Shown here: positions 42,609-54,249 of the stretch, piece after piece
How positions within the stretch are numbered: position 1 is the first letter of the stretch
How the letters are laid out: each line of letters opens with the position of its first letter
Origin: Heterodera schachtii
Lineage: Eukaryota; Nematoda; Chromadorea; Rhabditida; Heteroderidae
DNA: 64,000 nt
Reading direction: 5' to 3'
NCBI GenBank assembly: GCA_023374025.1
Contig: SIJG01000182.1
Span: forward strand, 122,900 to 186,899
Notes under the pieces: model-generated
What the model saw: only the letters and a program-made list of their open reading frames with translations
Database searches by the model: none
What the model was told of the DNA's origin: nothing
Translations under genes and position numbers: made by a program

Positions 42609-43187
42609 GGCGCTATGCAATTTCGACACTGGGTAAATTCGACACTGTGTATTTTCGACACTAAGTAATTTCGACACTGTACAATTTCAAAAACTTTCAC
42701 TGTTTTCCTGCATTTTCACCACTGGACCATTTCGACATTGAGTAAATTCGACACAATCGAGAAATTTTAAAACATTCTAAGCAGTCGAACTAAAGCCATA
42801 GGACTTATACTAAAATTCTCATTTCTTGCAAAAAATTGTCAAGGAATTGTACAACAATATGAATAAAAACACAACGGATTCAGTTATGAAAACGGAAAAA
42901 GAAATTGGTAGCATTCAACAAGCAATATTTGTAAAAAGAGAATTTAAATTTTCAAACAATATTCGAATCCGGGTTCGGGGTTCGAATTTGAGCCTAAAGA
43001 AGGCCAGATTTGTGTTAAGCGCCTTGGATTACTCCAAAAATAATTTTATAAAAATTTATTTAAAAAAAATTTTTTTCGGGACCAATAATCTTTACCATTG
43101 CCAATTTCGGGCTCTAATATAATTCAGTATGCAATCAAAAAGGTTTAATAGTGTCGAAAATACTCAGTGTCGAAATTACCAGCCACG
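42609..43187. mobile_element. Foldback MULE derivative with 9-bp TSD (TCATTCTCT), TTCGACACTG repeats
   Basis: Left end GGCGCTATGCAATTTCGACA with further TAAATTCGACACTGTG units. Right end GTGTCGAAATTACCAGCCAC then G. TCATTCTCT lies at 42600-42608 and 43188-43196. About 579 bp. A frame inside (42826-43122) has no transposase motif. Confidence 0.9.
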
Positions 43188-43566
43188 TCATTCTCTATGT
43201 CTCTAAGGTTATTTTTCTCAGCTAACAAAAATTTTTTGGTACAAATTTTGAAAATTTAGTAAATTTGGGTCCGGCGGTGTAGTTTAAAAGCTTTTCCATA
43301 CATTGATCTATCAAATGATTTGAAATTATTTAATTCATACAATTATTAAAGAAGTAAAACCCAAAAACCGGGCCATTAACCATTTGACCCTTTCCGGTTA
43401 TGCAACAATAAAATAAATGAAATTATTTTCAGATGCGTTCCAATGAATGCCGAGTGAAAAGAATCCGTCGCAATTCGGTTGCGAAAATGGAACAATTTGA
43501 ACTGCTGCAACTTGAAAAACGAAAATATATAATTAAATGGGAGGAAAAAGGGATATTCTCATTGTC

Positions 43567-44741
43567 GGCGCGCTGTCATTTCGTCCCGCGTCGTTTCGTC
43601 CCGCGTCGTTTCGTCCCGCGTCGTTTCGTCCCGCGTCGTTTCGTCCCCCAAGCCAAAATTAGTCGTTTCGTCCCCAAATTTGTTTTATAAAATATTTAGA
43701 TTTTAAGTGTTACCACTAAAAATTTTTCTGGGTTTAGTTAAACAAATCATAAATTTACGAATTTAGACGTATGATGAATCGTAAAAAATTGAAAATCTTC
43801 AAAAATGTCGTAAGCGCAAGTTTTTGGATAACAATGACAGTGAAAACGAAACGCTATCTGCTGATCACCGTCAACAAAATGAGAACAACAATGACCGCGA
43901 CGATGATTTTGAAGAACACGCCATCGTAAACTTCGAACTTGGAGAAACGAAAAGAGGAGGTTGTCTGCATTTGGTTTAATGGTGAGAAAAAAAATTTTTC
44001 AAGAAATATTTTCGTTTTTAAGGGTTCCGATTTACGCTCAAACAAAATGAGTTGTGGAGATGCAGTGTGCGTGACTGCCCTGCACGCGTAAAAATTGTCA
44101 GCAACTGTGACAACGGAATGTCCGGTTACCAAATGCAAAAAGGTCACAGTCACTTGCCGGAGCCGCAAAAACAACAACTTTTGGATGGTTAATATTGAAT
44201 CAGTCTAAGAAATTCAGGCCGAAAAACGACGACAACAAATACTCGAGTGTTGGAGAAAAGGACGTTGTGCTTGTTTTTGGGAGCGAACGGGTAACCATCT
44301 GGGCCGAAAACAGAATTCAAATTTAAATTTTTTAGACTTTGGACATTTTGAGGAAAAACAGTGCAACTTGGCAGGTCGAAGGATATGCAGAAAAATTGAA
44401 GTACTATGAAAATACAGAAGATTCGATGAATGCCCCTTAGAATTTGTTTGATCTGTTTTTTCAATTATGTTATGTTATTTGCTCAATTAATAAAGTATTT
44501 TATTAATTCATTAACTATGGATTGGATTTTAGTCTCTAAAAACTGCCAAAATAGGCACTAATAACTCGAAATATAATGCCTTTTAAAAATAGAATTTAAT
44601 TTGGGGACGAAACGACTAATTTTAGCTTGGGGGATGAAACGACGCGGGACGAAACGACGCAGGACGAAACGACGCGGGACGAAACGACGCGGGACGAAAC
44701 GACGCAGGACGAAACGACGCGGGACGAAATGACGGGCAGCG
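43567..44741 (+). mobile_element. Foldback MULE derivative with 9-bp TSD (CTCATTGTC), FLYWCH remnant
   Basis: Left end GGCGCGCTGTCATTTCGTCC followed by four CGCGTCGTTTCGTCC units. The right end has the inverted GGACGAAACGACGCGGGACG array and ends GGCAGCG. CTCATTGTC is at 43558-43566 and 44742-44750. Internal plus-strand exons: about 43807-43978, acidic (DNNDSENETLSADHRQQNEN) and leading into RGGCLHLV. From about 44022, FRFTLKQNELWRCSVRDCPA then VKIVSNCDNGMSGYQMQKGH, SHLPEP: an FLYWCH zinc finger (W-R-C...C, H-x-H). Then AEKRRQQILECWRKGRCACF at about 44217, and TLDILRKNSATWQVEGYAEK ending NAP and stop near 44440. The DDE core is missing, so this is an internally deleted, non-autonomous copy of a FLYWCH-type MULE. 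Confidence 0.85.
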
Positions 44742-44999
44742 CTCATTGTCAGTTCAATTGGTGGATAAATTTTCCTGGTGCGCTGAAGGGCGTCGAAGGA
44801 TTCCATATTCGTAGGATAATATAAAATTTTGTGTCCGTATTTTGTGAGTTGCAGTTCGGCTTGTTGTTCCCATCTAAGCAAGAAAGTGGCGAGAAAAAAA
44901 TCCAAACACTTGGTGAAAATGCACAGAAAATGACTGCTGAAGAAGTGGAACAAGTGAGCATTTTTTTGTTTGCCAAAATGCACTGTGGCACAAAAAAAA

Positions 45000-46290
45000 A
45001 ACATTAGTAAACGAAAAAGGTCCGAGTCGGTGGTTATTCCTATCTAATTTGTAAGAGATCAAACGCACAGTGACGAATTTATTAATCTACAAATGGTCAA
45101 AAAAATAATTTTAAAATAATAAAATTATGAATTAATTAATTTTTAGGTCTTTTGTTTTTTTATATATGACTTGTTTTGATGGAATTAAGTCCAAATATGC
45201 CATAATTTTAAAGATCATAACGTAAGACCCACTCAAATATCTTTTAGAAAGTGAGCAACTCAAAAATCGTTGGCTCTGTGCACAGGCATTTTGGAAAATT
45301 ATTCAAAATTAAAAATATAAATAAATATTTTTTTTTTTGCGATGCACTTTTTACAAAAAACTTTTAGGGAACCAGTGGGGTCCGGCGGCGTCGGTAGGCG
45401 CCGCCGGGAAAATTTTTAAAATTTCAATGCAATTTTTTAACAAATTTTCACCAAAAAATGAATTAATTTTGAAATTTTGAGACAATTTTCTATGAAAAAA
45501 AGTTTTGCGGGCCCGACGGTGCCAATAGACGCCGCGGAGAAAAAATAGAAATTCTGACTATTTTTAACACATTTTCACTAAAATTTTGGGGCTTTTACAC
45601 TCAAGAAAATGAGAAAATTTTTTTAAAAAATCAAATGTAATTCAAATGTTCGCTTCAAAAAAAACTATAAGTCAAAACAGTCATTCAAAATTTGTATTTT
45701 TTTATTTTCAAATCCAAAATAAGCACGTAGGGTTGAAATAAGCACAAATCTTAGAAATAAACACACTTTGGAAATCTGGATTTAAGCCGATTTATTTATC
45801 AAAAAAAGTATTGGAGTCCCTGCGGTGCCGACAGGCGCCGCATGGGAAATTTTTTTGCAACTTTTGCTCCGATTTCTTAGCTAACTTTGCCCAAAAAAGG
45901 ACCGATGAAATTCTGAAATTTTCAGTTCTATCCAGTGTAAATTTTTCACGGAAAAACCGTGAACTGACCCCGTGAATCGTGCGCGTGACCGTGAGTGAAA
46001 AAACCCGTGAAATTCACGGTAACCGTGACCGTGATTCACGGCACACATCTAGGATTTACCCAAATGAAAATTAGTAGGCAAATCACGCAAACATTTTTTT
46101 ATTGGAGTCTTTTTTAAATGTTTTTGCATTCAGATTAACACTGAGTATTGGTGAATCAAATTTTATATTTTCATGTAAGATTTTGAGTATAAATATTCAG
46201 AATTTGTGATAATAACCAATTATTTTTCCCTAATTATTGTTTAAATACCTTATAAATAATTACATAAAACATATCTACAATATTGGTGAC
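45000..46290. repeat. hAT relics and CCGTGA palindromic repeats, no gene
   Basis: GGCGGCGTCGGTAGGCGCCG-type blocks occur at 45385, 45510 and 45825. 45940-46030 is rich in ACCGTGACCGTGATTCACGG-type palindromes. No exons. Confidence 0.6.
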
Positions 46291-46303
46291 TTATATTTTA
46301 GTA

Positions 46304-47534
46304 ATGGCTGACGTCAAAGAATATATTAAATTGTTCAACACAATTGCTGAGCCGTCCGGAGACTTCGGAGACGCCATGCACAAAATTGGACGAATTTCAG
46401 CAAAAGCGGCCAGCCTAATTGGACTTTCTGCCCGGTGGCCAATTTGTTGGCATCGATTGCGCACACTGAAGTAAATTTATACATTTTCTCTTTAATTTTC
46501 AGCTTTTTTCTGAGCTTTTCAAGCACTCATATGTACAAACTTAAACTTTTTATCTTTTGTCAACTTAAATTTGATTTGCAAAATTTTGATGAATTACGTT
46601 TAGGTTAAATTTTTCCTTAATTAAAATGAAATGTGTTAAATATTTTTGATCTAGTAAAGATCTTTAATCCTTTTTCTGGTTGAAAATGATAGTCCTCAGT
46701 CCGGCTTTCCTGGTTCATGAGAAACTGGTCCTGGTATTAATTGTAACTTATTAATATTTAAAATATGCCTTTTAGCCGCACGAAGAAGTTTTGTTGGCAT
46801 TGTCCAAATTTCGTCGAGACATTTCTAAACGCCTGGACTATCTTGAAATGAAAAATTTCCACTTGATGCGCGACTTCATACTTTCTCAGTACTTTACACA
46901 ATATTCACTTGTAAGTGGGTGGAATGGTAACATTAATAAAAGTCATTGGGATATATTTTAAGCAAATCGAAATGCCTTTGGCAAATGCGGTTGCGGTGCG
47001 GAAGAATTCAACAACAGTCCAAGACTTTATCAACCGTTGTCGTAATGTTATTGTTGCTCCGCTGGTTCTAATGAGAGTAAAAAATATTTTTATATTACTT
47101 AAAAAAATCAATTAAGCAATCATTCCAAAAACAATGCTGTATAAATTATTTTTAAAACGGTTTATTTTTCAAATTGGAGCCTTTCATCATTTAAATCGGG
47201 ATAAATGATCACAAAGGATCAGGATAGGCTTAAAATTGAAATAAATATAGAAATAAGTATTAGAAATGCAAAATAAATTTTCAAATTATCACATTATTTT
47301 TGACTAAAAAAATATTTTTCAATTTTCCTAGATTTCCTGATATTTAAAAAATTAGAAAAATTTTTGTATAAGCTACCAAAACAAAAATAAATATTGAAAT
47401 TATATTAACATTTTAATTAACTTCAGAACCTGAATGTACTCCTAGTCGAAAATTGCCCTTACCCGACCAAAGGGCAGAGCCTAATTTTTGTGGCCGTTTC
47501 TCGCTTTTTCGATGAAACTCGCATATGTTCCTAA
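46304..47534 (+). CDS. Unidentified multi-exon protein, helical (one frameshift)
   Basis: Exon 1 (46304-46470; ATG two bases after a TTTTAG) reads MADVKEYIKLFNTIAEPSGD then FGDAMHKIGRISAKAASLIG. One base must be added near 46434 to continue ANLLASIAHTE to the GTAAAT donor. Exon 2 (46776-46910) reads PHEEVLLALSKFRRDISKRL then DYLEMKNFHLMRDFILSQYF. Exon 3 (46963-47076) reads QIEMPLANAVAVRKNSTTVQ then DFINRCRNVIVAPLVLM. A likely last exon (47427-47534) reads NLNVLLVENCPYPTKGQSLI then FVAVSRFFDETRICS. Exons 2 and 3 are in phase 0 with clean GTAAGT/GTAAAA donors. A repetitive helical protein with no signal peptide; no family recognised. The last exon is duplicated at 50035-50142. The frameshift may be an assembly error, because all other sites are intact. 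Confidence 0.6.
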
Positions 47535-47829
47535 TTCGGGTTTTTAATTCGGTATTTAAAAACATAAATTTCAGAATGGAGAAAATAATTTCTTCCGCTG
47601 AAATTTTTTATTTGCGGAAGGAAATTTTTTTAATGTTTTAGGCACCGTCTTTGGCAATGGCAACCGTCATTTATTTTTTCGTTTTAATACGAAAACAATC
47701 CCGTCGCATTCCGACAAATTCGTAATAATGGCAGAAATACAAATAAAATAGGTCGGAACGGGATTAGTACCGGATTTCTACCAAGGTTTACACCTAGTTG
47801 AACGATTTTCCGGCCGAAGTCCGGGATTC

Positions 47830-48160
47830 CATTCGCAAATTCCCGGGCCAGACCTCTCTATTTAAATGCGCATGTGCAAAATGTTCTCACCAATTTGTCC
47901 GTGCTGGTCACTGGGCCGACTCGTTTGATCAGCTCCTTACATTCCCGTTCCGTCCTCTCTTTCCGGTCCGCCAGCTTGGACATTTCTTCGTTTTTCAGCA
48001 TCTTAGAATTTAAAGAAAAAGTTATTGGCACGAAAATTTGCTGTGGAATCGAATTGCTTTGAGCACTTTCTGTTGTGCCCTCAACGCATTGACATCAGTG
48101 CCAAGCGGTTAGCTAAGATCATCGTGTGCAGAAACAGGTTGAATGTCGGCCAAAAGTGTG
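47830..48160 (-). CDS. Coiled-coil/spectrin-like exon remnants
   Basis: On the minus strand, 48001-47891 encodes MLKNEEMSKLADRKERTERE then CKELIKRVGPVTSTDKL and ends at a GTGAGA donor. Upstream, after TTTCAG at about 48172, SDLATLLADIQPVSAHDDLS is followed in the same frame, past a stop, by NALRAQQKVLKAIRFHSKF. Downstream near 47855, RGLAREFANGIPDFGRKIVQ may be a further exon. Composition and borders suggest exons of a helical repeat protein such as a spectrin-repeat family member. The in-frame stop suggests decay. Assignment is low confidence. Confidence 0.4.
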
Positions 48161-48179
48161 GCCAAATCACTGAAAGGTG

Positions 48180-49730
48180 ATTTTAGTATCATTCGATAGC
48201 CCTAACTGTCTTCTAATTGCCTATAAAATTGCGAAAAGTTCGTTGAGGTTCAAAAATGTAATTGCCAGAAAAATTCAAAAAACTGCTTTTCAAAACATTT
48301 CTGGCCAAAACTTTTGTGAACCTTAACCAAATTTTTCACAATTTTGCAGGTTAATAGGAGACACTTTCCCATCATTGAAAATTGCCCGAAATCCGGCAGT
48401 GTTGTTTTGACAGTTTCCTTCCGCCGTGGGCTTTACGAAACAGGAGGATCAACAAAAATTCTTAAGTGGGAGAACCGACCATTTTGGTGCTTCCATTTTG
48501 GCGCGGGCACTTTGGCACGGTTATTTTGGCGCGAGTTTTTTGGGCACGGGCCATTTGGCGCCCGTTACAAAATGTGAAATCTCGCAGAATCCCGCGCAAA
48601 AAATATAATTTGCGGATCCCGCTGCGGGATTGGAACTCAAAATTCTTTGCGGGACGGGATCTCGCGGGATTAATCGCACAAATCCCGCATTTTCCAAAAA
48701 ATGCGGGTTTGCGGACTGGGATCCCGCATAATCCCGCGAGGGATTCCGTTCCGCGCCGGTCTCTAGTTTTTTCATCTTATAATTTTATTAGTAAGGAATT
48801 TAGATTGTTTTGGATTGATCAAATCAGTGATCACGAATATGATGCAGAATTTGGTTGACCACGAAATTTATATTTGAGTTTACTCGGAAATTCGAAGTTA
48901 CAAATTCTGACGATTTTAAAAATATTTTAACACGGCAGCGCCAAAAATGCTCTAATCTCTCATCGCGCAAAAAATAGCCATGCCAAAGGGACCCCGACCT
49001 CAAATGGCTATTTTTAATTTTCCATTACGTACTATGCTTACTAAAGCTTCAAGCACGTAACCAGAAAAAATCAAGAAAAACCGAACTGCCTTTTTTGCTT
49101 TCCCGCAAAATTTTTTTGCCAGTGTAATTGACTTAAATATTGACATCATAAAAAACGGGAAATTTTTATGGCCTTTTGGTCATTTTGAATCAAACTTTTG
49201 GAAAAATTGAAAATTGGGACCTGGAGAAAATTACAAAATTTAGTGTCTATTTCTAGCGAATGTTTAATGACTTACGTATAAAGTTCACTGCGAGTTAAAG
49301 TTTTTCTTTTGTTGCTGCTCATTGATCCTTCGGCGCACTTAAGTTTTTGAGGTAATACTGCAGAATTGTGGTCAAGATAAAAACAGATTAATAAAAACTA
49401 CGCATTAATTATCCGATTAACAAATATTAAAATTGATTTTTCAAGCTTTTTAGAAATGAAAACTTGGCTTCCCCAAACATTCAAATGCTAATCTGGAAGC
49501 TAGGAGCTCTTCTGAGTTGTAAAAGTAAAAACTCGAAAACTAGCTTAACAACACCAACAAAAACAAGATTTTATCACTATATTAGATCTTTAATCATTTA
49601 AAATTAATGTACCAAGAACACATTTTATTCTGTCTCTCAATTTTGATCTAGTGTATGTTTTGCGGTGACTATGTAAGTTGCACCCGCGATTTCACCTTTT
49701 TGACTTCCTCGTCTGCCCCTTTGATGGACA
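48180..49730. repeat. Dispersed repeats including TTTTGGCGCGGG units, no gene
   Basis: 48185-48350 is an inverted copy pair of the GAAAAGTTCGTTGAGGTTC / TTTGTGAACCTTAACC family. 48470-48560 holds units like CATTTTGGCGCGGGCACTTT. 48570-48770 is the GCGGGATTGGAACTCAAAAT family, ending CGCGCCGGTCTCTAG, a truncated relative of 53470-54241. The rest has no recognised feature. Confidence 0.55.
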
Positions 49731-49737
49731 CCTTAAT

Positions 49738-49919
49738 TAATTCATATTCATTTTTTGGCGATAATTAATTCGGGCTGAAAATTTTATTACATAGTCGACT
49801 GGTTTTTCATGTTTTACAAGAAATTCGCACGCTGCGTGTGAGCACTCGTGGTGGGCAATATGTATTCGACCAATGGTTGCCCAATTCGGAATCATAATGA
49901 AAGAAAAGGACGCATTCAC
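49738..49919 (-). pseudogene. Possible exon, unidentified
   Basis: The minus strand reads NASFSFIMIPNWATIGRIHI then AHHECSHAACEFLVKHEKPV and DYV. The plus strand is also open over part of this, so strand is not certain. Histidine and cysteine content is unusual. No family was recognised. Confidence 0.3.
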
Positions 49920-50261
49920 AACCTATTTGAGAAGAAATAATGCAAGAAACATTGAAGCATCTTTTTGTATAAGCTACCAAAACAAAAATAAATATTGAAA
50001 TTATATTAACATTTAACATTTTAATTAACTTCAGAACCTGAATGTACTCCTAGTCGAAAATTGCCCTTACCCGACCAAAGGGCAGAGCCTAATTTTTGTA
50101 GCCGTTTCTCGCTTTTTCGATGAAACTCGCATATGTTCCTAATTCGGGTTTTTAATTCGGTATTTAAAAACATAAATTTCAGAATGCAGAAAATAATTTC
50201 TTCCGCTGAAATTTTTATTTGCGGAAGGAAATTTTTTAAATGTTTTTAGGCACCGTCTTTC

Positions 50262-53200
50262 TTAAAATTCTTCAAAAATTGATTTTTTTATGGCGTAATA
50301 TATCACTCATATTTCCAAAAAATTTCCACGGCGATGCCTACAGCACCGCTGGACCCTAAAAATCCTTTGTTTTCTTAAAAATTGGCTCAAAATCACAAAA
50401 TTTGGACAATTTTTGGACGAAATCTGGTAACAAAATATACTCAAACTTTCAAAAATTTTCCCGGCGGCGCCTATCGACACCGCTAGCCTTTCGCCCCGCT
50501 TGTTCTTCAAAAAGTCTTTGAAAAAATGCGCCGCAAAAAAATTCTTTAAAATCTGATTTTTTGAGCCGATTACATTTAAATGTATGATTGGCTTATTTCC
50601 TCACCAAAATTATTAAAAATGATCAAAGGAGGCGAAAAATACGACATTTGATACTATATAAAGCGACTTGCGTGATAACAAATATTCTCTTTTTTGTCTA
50701 ATAATGCATCTGAACAATGAATAATTTGTTAAAGATGGCTTACACATTTTTGGGAACAGAAAGGGGGGGGGGGAAGAGATTGTAAAGAAATCGGACAGTG
50801 TCGCCGAAGAGAACCGAAGAAATTCCTGAAAAATTTAGAAGCCTCAGAATTTCTGTTTTTAATTTCCGTTTTAGCAAAACTCGGTTTTCCCGCTTTCCGC
50901 AATTTCTACTGGTCCCAAAAGAATGATTTCCATAATTTTTTGATCTTTCAATTCATTAAATTTTTCGTAGAACTTTTTCATGGCCTTGAATTTCTTCGAT
51001 TTTCTCATTTGAAGGGCTTTTAAACTCTGTTTTCTTGTTTTCTTTTGATATAAAGGATTTTTCAATTTTTTAGGCGGTAGCCTTTAAGCCCGAATTTCAA
51101 AAAAGCTGTAAACCCTTAAATTTTCAATTTTATAATTTTTTCTCACACTGTCCGATTTTTGTAACTGGAGAAAAGGAAGACTTTGATAGAAGAAACAAAA
51201 AATAAAAAAGATTAATTGGTAAATACCGTAAATAAAAGCAAAACAAACGGCTAAACGATTGATGTTTACAGCACAAAAATGGGAAGAAAAATATTTTTTC
51301 GGCACGATTAGGCTTTGATAGAAGAAGCAGAAAGAAAAAAGATTAATTGGTAAATACTGTAATTAAAATAAGATTATAGATTGATCAGAAATGAGGGGAA
51401 GGGAAACAATCAGCAAATAAATGAATGAATTGAATGAATGTGTGTATAAAAGTGGTTATTTATGAGGGGGGAACTTTCCGGGCGCAGCCAGTGGGACTCC
51501 TAAGATATTTAGGAGAAGAAATAATGAAGCAAAGCGAGAAAGAGCCCAGTCGAAAGAATGAGGAGAGGGGAGGGGCTAAATCAGGGGGGGGAGACTCGTC
51601 TCTGTGCTGCGCTTTCGTTAGTGGAAGAGGTCGCCACCGATTTGCTACAGTGCGCCTGCTTTTTGAATGTCGTTATGCCCTCCCCCATACCGACCACAGC
51701 TGTGTCCCCTTCCCTTCTCGCATGGGTCGGCACCGAGCAGCACTGCTCCGCTCTTCTGCTGCTGAAACAACAAAAGAATGATGAATCGGGGGATGGGAGA
51801 GCACAGACACGGGAGGGGTGATGATAGGAGGGGAAGGAAAGGACGCCCTTCCCCTCCCCTCCCCACCCATATTCGGGTGGGGGACAGCAGCAGCGCGAGT
51901 GGGAATACGGAAAAAGTGTATTATGGGGATGATTAAGAGGGAGGAGGGAAACGTGGAAGCGATTACGAGTTGAAGAGAGGAGATTTGATGGTGAAGATTG
52001 TTATTAGATGATAATTAGGTGATAATATATAAGAATCGAGATAGGGCAAAAAAAGAAGAGAAGGATGAAAAGAGAGAAATAAAGGCCAGTATGGAAAGGT
52101 GCTGTTGGAATTAGGGGAAAATAATTTATCACACACATTCTCTCTCAGCTTATTTTTTAATTTTCTTTTAATTTAAATTATTTTTGTGTGTACTTTGTTT
52201 GTGTGTCTTTTTTCGATAGGTCCTTTGTTTGTGTGTCCTCTGTCTGGTGGTCCTTTGAGAGGACACCGCGCTGGACGTGGTTTTAAAATTTAAAAAAAAA
52301 ATAAATTACCAAAGTGAAATAAAATATTTATTGTTTTAAACCTATATAAACATGAATTTTTAAATTAAAATATCTTTTTTAAATAAAAACTGATCACTTG
52401 AAAAAAAACGGACGACACCCAACTCGTTTTGGTTAACTCGTTTTTGCAACAATTCATTTTGGCCCGATTCGTTTTTATTACCCCAACTCCTTTTTTGGAT
52501 CGAAATGCGAAAACGAGACCGAATTGATAAAATTTCAAATATTTGTCCTATTTTTCAGGATTTTTTTTCTTGTTAACACATTTTTCAAATGTATTTTCTA
52601 ATTTGAAATTTGGAAAAATATTTTCTGGTTTTTTATTTTTTGTATCGGTAAGAAAGAATGTAATATTCGTAATCACTGATCAGCGACCCTAAACACATTG
52701 AAATATATTTTCACTTCAATTTAAAAAAATAAAAATTCTTCAAAAAACGAGGTTGAAAGAAACATAGAAACTTATAAAGAAACAGAGTTTCGAAAAATAG
52801 ATTCCCGAAATAGAGGTTTTTTGGAAAAATGCCAAAATATGCACATAAAATATGCACGAAATGACAAAATATGCACAAATATGCAAATATGCACATAAAT
52901 CGCGAAATATGCACAAATATGCAAAATATGCATATGGAAAGTCATCCTAGAAGCTTCAAAACAAGCTAAAAACATGTTTTTCGTGCATTTCAGACCTCCC
53001 ACGTTCCAGGAAAAAAATATGCATGTGCATATAATTACAAACCCTAGTTATAACTTTTCTCATTATCAACCAAATTAGTTATTTTTGGTATCATTCGATA
53101 GCTCTTATGATTCTTTATTAGCCTACAAATTTCAAAAAATTTCGTCAGTTTTAAAAAAAGTTGTATTTCTTATTTTCCTATTTGACAATTATTCAATTCA

Positions 53201-53430
53201 TTTCTCTTTTTTCATTTTTTTTTTGTAATTTTTCTTTTAAATTTTTTTTCAATTTCTCTTATTTATTTTTTAGAAGTTTTTAAAAAAATTATGGTTTTCT
53301 GAGAATTTCATAATTAAAATGTTTACACCGTCAATTTTGATATTGGCTAATCCATAGATTTGAATGCCTTTTTTGCTTTTCGCAGTATTTTTTGTGCACA
53401 AACGATGTGCATATTTTGTAAAATTTTTTG
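50262..53430. repeat. Left arm of a large inverted duplication
   Basis: Matches the right arm (55918-60560) in reverse orientation over most of its length. Anchors include GGAAATTTTTTGGAAAT with GGCATCGCCGTGG (50320/60500), GACCAGTAGAAATTGCGG (50910/59930), the GC-rich block GCAGCAGAAGAGCGGAGCAG (51750/58630), AGAGGACACCGCGCTGGACG (52258/57000 and 58100), and ATGCACAAATATGC-type sequence at 52840-52940 that is present only here. A minus-strand frame 51065-50871, ending ILLGPVEIAESGKTEF, is open here but broken in the right arm. Confidence 0.85.
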
Positions 53431-53469
53431 ATCACTGCTGCTACCAAATATGTATAATGAAATTATTAC

Positions 53470-54241
53470 TAGAGACCGGCGCGGATTTTGCGGGATCCCA
53501 GTCCGTAATCCCGCATTTTTGGAAAATGCGGGATGAATCCCGCGGGATCCAGAAATAATTTTGAGTTCCAATCCCGCAGCGGGATCCGCAAATTTGATTT
53601 TTTGTGCGGGATTCTGCGGGATTTTATTAATTTTTTTGAAAAATTTAATGGACAAATGCCAAATATTTTTGAATTAATTAAAAATAAATTTAATTAAAAT
53701 TAACTCATTTATATCGCAAATTCCATTCAAAATTCATTCAAAATTGCAAAAATTGGTCATTTAGACAAATTTCAGTTAATAAACCTAATTAAATTTCAAA
53801 AAAATTTCGCGCCGATGTCGATAGGCACCGTCGACCCCTCTGTTTCTAGTTTTTTGAAAAAATTGCACCGAATAAAAACGGTTTTGAAAAGCAACAAAAT
53901 AGAAAATTTATTGACCCTTAAAAGATTTGATTCCGATCTCTTTTTACTGTCTTATCCATTCGAAAAATCTTAGTCGACCCATTAACCCCTTTAAATGAAT
54001 GAATCCCCAAGCACTAAAAAATTTCTTTTTCAAAATATCAGGCATTTTTTAAATTTTGGAAATTTTTTGAAATTTAATTGAAATTTTTTTGAATTTTCCA
54101 AAATCCCGCAATCCCGCACGGGATTCCGTAAATTTTAAATGCGAAATTTGCGGGATTAATCCCACGGGATCCCGACCCGCAAAAAAATTTTGAGTTCCAA
54201 TCCCGCTGCGGGATCCGCAAATTTGAAATTTCCGGTTTCTA
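53470..54241. mobile_element. hAT-type element with 8-bp TSD (ATTATTAC), GCGGGATCC repeats
   Basis: Starts TAGAGACCGGCGCGG and ends CCGGTTTCTA, with ATTATTAC at 53462-53469 and 54242-54249. Both ends contain GAGTTCCAATCCCGC / GCGGGATCCGCAAATTTG, so it is internally repetitive. It sits between the left arm and the central gene and interrupts the symmetry of the inverted duplication. The same octamer follows the CCTGG-family end at 495-502. Confidence 0.85.
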
Positions 54242-54249
54242 ATTATTAC

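Larger units (their letters stand above)
42460..44946 (+). pseudogene. Unidentified gene hit by two foldback MULE derivatives
   Basis: Exon 1 begins near 42460 and reads PTGGVERVARPIAQKYLAET then EEGQHKTSRKQLKRHFGIAT, DLISFS. It is interrupted at 42609-43187, and the frame resumes MSL to an AAG|GTTATT donor at about 43207. Exon 2 (from 43433 after TTTTCAG) reads MRSNECRVKRIRRNSVAKME then QFELLQLEKRKYIIKWEEKG, IFSLS. It is interrupted at 43567-44741 and resumes VQLVDKFSWCAEGRRRIPYS. A further exon at 44853-44942 (after GAGTTGCAG, before GTGAGC) reads SKQESGEKKIQTLGENAQKM. Removing each element with one 9-bp duplication restores open frame in both exons, the best evidence they are real exons. 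Phases between exons are not all compatible. Family not recognised; the product would be basic. The gene is presumably dead in this haplotype. Confidence 0.5.
47373..50250. repeat. Direct duplication of the last-exon region, about 270 bp, copies 2.6 kb apart
   Basis: 47373-47645 and 49971-50250 match nearly base for base, from AAGCTACCAAAACAAAAATA through TTTTAGGCACCGTCTTT, including the exon NLNVLLVENCPYPTKGQSLI. Confidence 0.85.

Noticed and set aside
51434..51870. Long frames on both strands in the GC-rich block (also at 12.4-12.9 and 58.5-58.8 kb).
   Set aside because: Three copies of the block each have long frames in different phases; no phase is conserved and no domain is seen.
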